Origin: Luscinia megarhynchos
Lineage: Eukaryota > Chordata > Aves > Passeriformes > Turdidae
Assembly: GCA_034336665.1 (NCBI GenBank)
Contig: CM067572.1
Span: 1,233,786 to 1,297,785 of the forward strand
DNA length: 64,000 nucleotides
Direction: 5' to 3'
Shown here: one piece after another, positions 62,231 to 64,000 of the stretch
Numbering within the stretch: the first letter of the stretch is position 1
Layout: the number at the start of each line of letters is the position of its first letter
Position numbers and translations under genes: made by a program
The notes under the pieces: generated by a model
What the model was told of the DNA's origin: nothing
Database searches by the model: none
The model's input: the letters and a program-made list of their open reading frames with translations, nothing else

Positions 62231-64000
62231 TTCTGTGGGGCCGGGCGCGCTTTCATCGCCGGCCCTTCTTGGGGCACGTGAGCTTCCTGGGAATCCAAAC
62301 CTCCTTCCTTTTGCACCTTCAGTGCAGTGCCATATGTTCAGCTGCAGCACCTTGCTTCTGGCATTTGTTCCCTGAAGCAGCTCCCAGCATTTCCCCACCA
62401 GCAGGTCCCAACTGGAAGTTTCTCCCCCAGGACAAGGCTTTGCAGGGAATCTCCGAGGGAGATCAGCACAGAGCGTGGAGAGGCAGCCAGGAGCAGCAAA
62501 TCCTGCTGTTCCCCAGTGCTGGGGAGTCTGGGGCATCCATTTCCAAGCTGTTGACAGCTCTGATATCCAAGGACATCTCCCAGCAGCAGGAATAATCCCA
62601 AAAAATCTGTGTTGGCTCAGTGCAGCGCAGCCACCGAGAATTCCATTGGAAACGTGCAAGTGCATTCCCCTCTCCGAGTGTTTGGAGAGGTGGGACCAGT
62701 CTGCAGGGGTTTGATTTCCACATCTCTGGCAGGGTGAGCACAAGATGCCACAAGGAAAGAGTTCTGGGTGTAATCACAACCATCTGCAGGGTGCTGTGAG
62801 CTACAGGAGCCACGCGTGCAAACACTGGCAGCAAATTGCAGCCTGGGAGAAGAAAGGTCAGCTTTGCCATTTTGGCCACAAAAAATGGGGTTTGAGGAGT
62901 TTAAATTAATGAAGAACCCAAACTGTTATTGTGGTTAAAGTGTAAGGTGGATTAAAAAGTGTTATGCATTAAAAAACCAACCAAAATCTCATTTATTTAT
63001 GAGATGTTGGTTCAAATAACAGGTATTGCTTCAAATACGAGATAAGGGATTAAAGCAAATGAGCTGTGGCAGTGGAAACTCAAATAAAAACAAATCCTTG
63101 AGGAAAACTGAAGAATTGTTTCAATTTTTTTGAGAACTGGTTTAATTGTGAGACTTCTCTGAAGGTATTTTTAGGGCACTCTGTAAGCAAATATTCAATA
63201 CAGAAAATAATGTAAAATACAAATAACTTTTCTTATTGGTTAGGGATTTTATTTTATGGAGTCCTATCAAATACAGTGATGCAAATTGCTCTGTAGATTA
63301 TCAGAACTAGGAAATGCATTTTAGAGTGGAACTACAGTTTTAATGACACCCATATCATATGGAAAATGGGAAGTTAAATTAATTTAAATTAGACTTTTAA
63401 AAGTCTAAAACATTAAGGCAAGTATTAAAGTGTATGTGTTAAGTAGTTTTTAAAATACTTTATTAGCCTATGTTGTTCTTAAAGAAAAGTATCTTTGTAA
63501 TTAGCAAACTACCTGCTTAATTAAATAACATCCAATAAAAACACCTACTACTGATATACCAGTTACCAACACTGACTGTAAAAATTAAAAACCACAGCCT
63601 AAATTAAAAATTAATAAATTTAAACCACACATTAAAGCCAAAAAACCCCACATGCTCTAAAATAGCAAACCCAAAAAATACCCATACAAAGCAGTTCCTA
63701 GAATAGAAAAAATAGTTTATAAAAAAGTTTGAAAGTATATAATTCTATAAATATGCAACAAATTTAAAGAGCAGGTGTGCTCTTAACTGAACAATAACCT
63801 TTTTCTTATTGTTTATCTGGTATTATCTTTTATTAAACCTTTTAAAAATCTACCAGAAATGAAACCTGGTTATTCACAGGCTCGTCCTGGTGCCACCCCT
63901 GGGGCCCCTCAGTGCTGGGGGGCAGGGCAGGGCTGGGGGGATGGAGCATCCACGAGTGTCCAGAACAGAAATCCCAGAGACCTGGGGCTTGAGCAGCAGC
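62231..64000 (+). other. RSRC1 intron 3 continued
   Basis: 62230-62880 is of mixed composition with overlapping frames on both strands that have no recognisable protein character. 62900-63870 is very AT-rich. Its last part (63450-63870: 'cccacatgctctaaaatagc', then 'cttttattaaacc') could be an old transposon, but I cannot assign it. Confidence 0.4.

Noticed and set aside
62195..62879. Overlapping frames of 182, 128 and 138 codons on both strands
   Set aside because: No protein family character, no consistent splice sites and located inside an RSRC1 intron.

Overview
The window is vertebrate nuclear DNA, most likely from a songbird (passerine). Evidence for a bird is the many 3'-end fragments of CR1 LINEs, solo LTRs of endogenous retroviruses, compact introns, and a very GC-rich CpG island over a developmental gene. 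The common CR1 type here, with a block reading 'agagcagctgtggctgcccc', is one I associate with passerines; that part is inference.

Two protein-coding genes are secure and lie head to head. SHOX2 (minus strand, coding 47864 to 43605) is complete: five coding exons, consensus splice sites and one continuous 290-residue reading frame with a paired-like homeodomain and a C-terminal OAR motif. RSRC1 (plus strand) starts about 3 kb beyond the SHOX2 start codon. Only its first two coding exons are here (50974-51161 and 53263-53382); the rest of the gene should lie beyond 64000. The two genes share a CpG island at about 46.4-49.7 kb, which holds a TATA box for SHOX2 and a candidate non-coding first exon for RSRC1.

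The region at 1-42 kb is the 3' flank of SHOX2. It mixes unique AT-rich blocks rich in TAAT/ATTA motifs, which look like conserved developmental enhancers, with CR1 fragments, LTRs and a striking number of tandem arrays. Arrays lie at 7.9, 13.3, 18.4, 22.7, 26.3, 30.1, 37.7 and 40.8 kb. Nearly all long open frames there are by-products of those arrays. One cluster at 31.6-35.8 kb on the minus strand (three open segments, plausible splice sites, a good poly(A) signal) may be exons of an unrecognised gene or a decayed one.

The region at 53.4-64 kb is RSRC1 intron 3. It has two AT-rich tandem arrays and a strong enhancer-like block at 61.6-62.2 kb. SHOX2 is a transcription factor of limb, sinoatrial node and craniofacial development, and its enhancers are known to lie in its 3' desert and inside RSRC1, so this layout fits a conserved regulatory domain. 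I found no prokaryotic system, CRISPR array, tRNA or rRNA. The most unusual structure is a tandem array directly before RSRC1 coding exon 2 (third exon) whose units each end in a copy of that exon's own 3' splice site.
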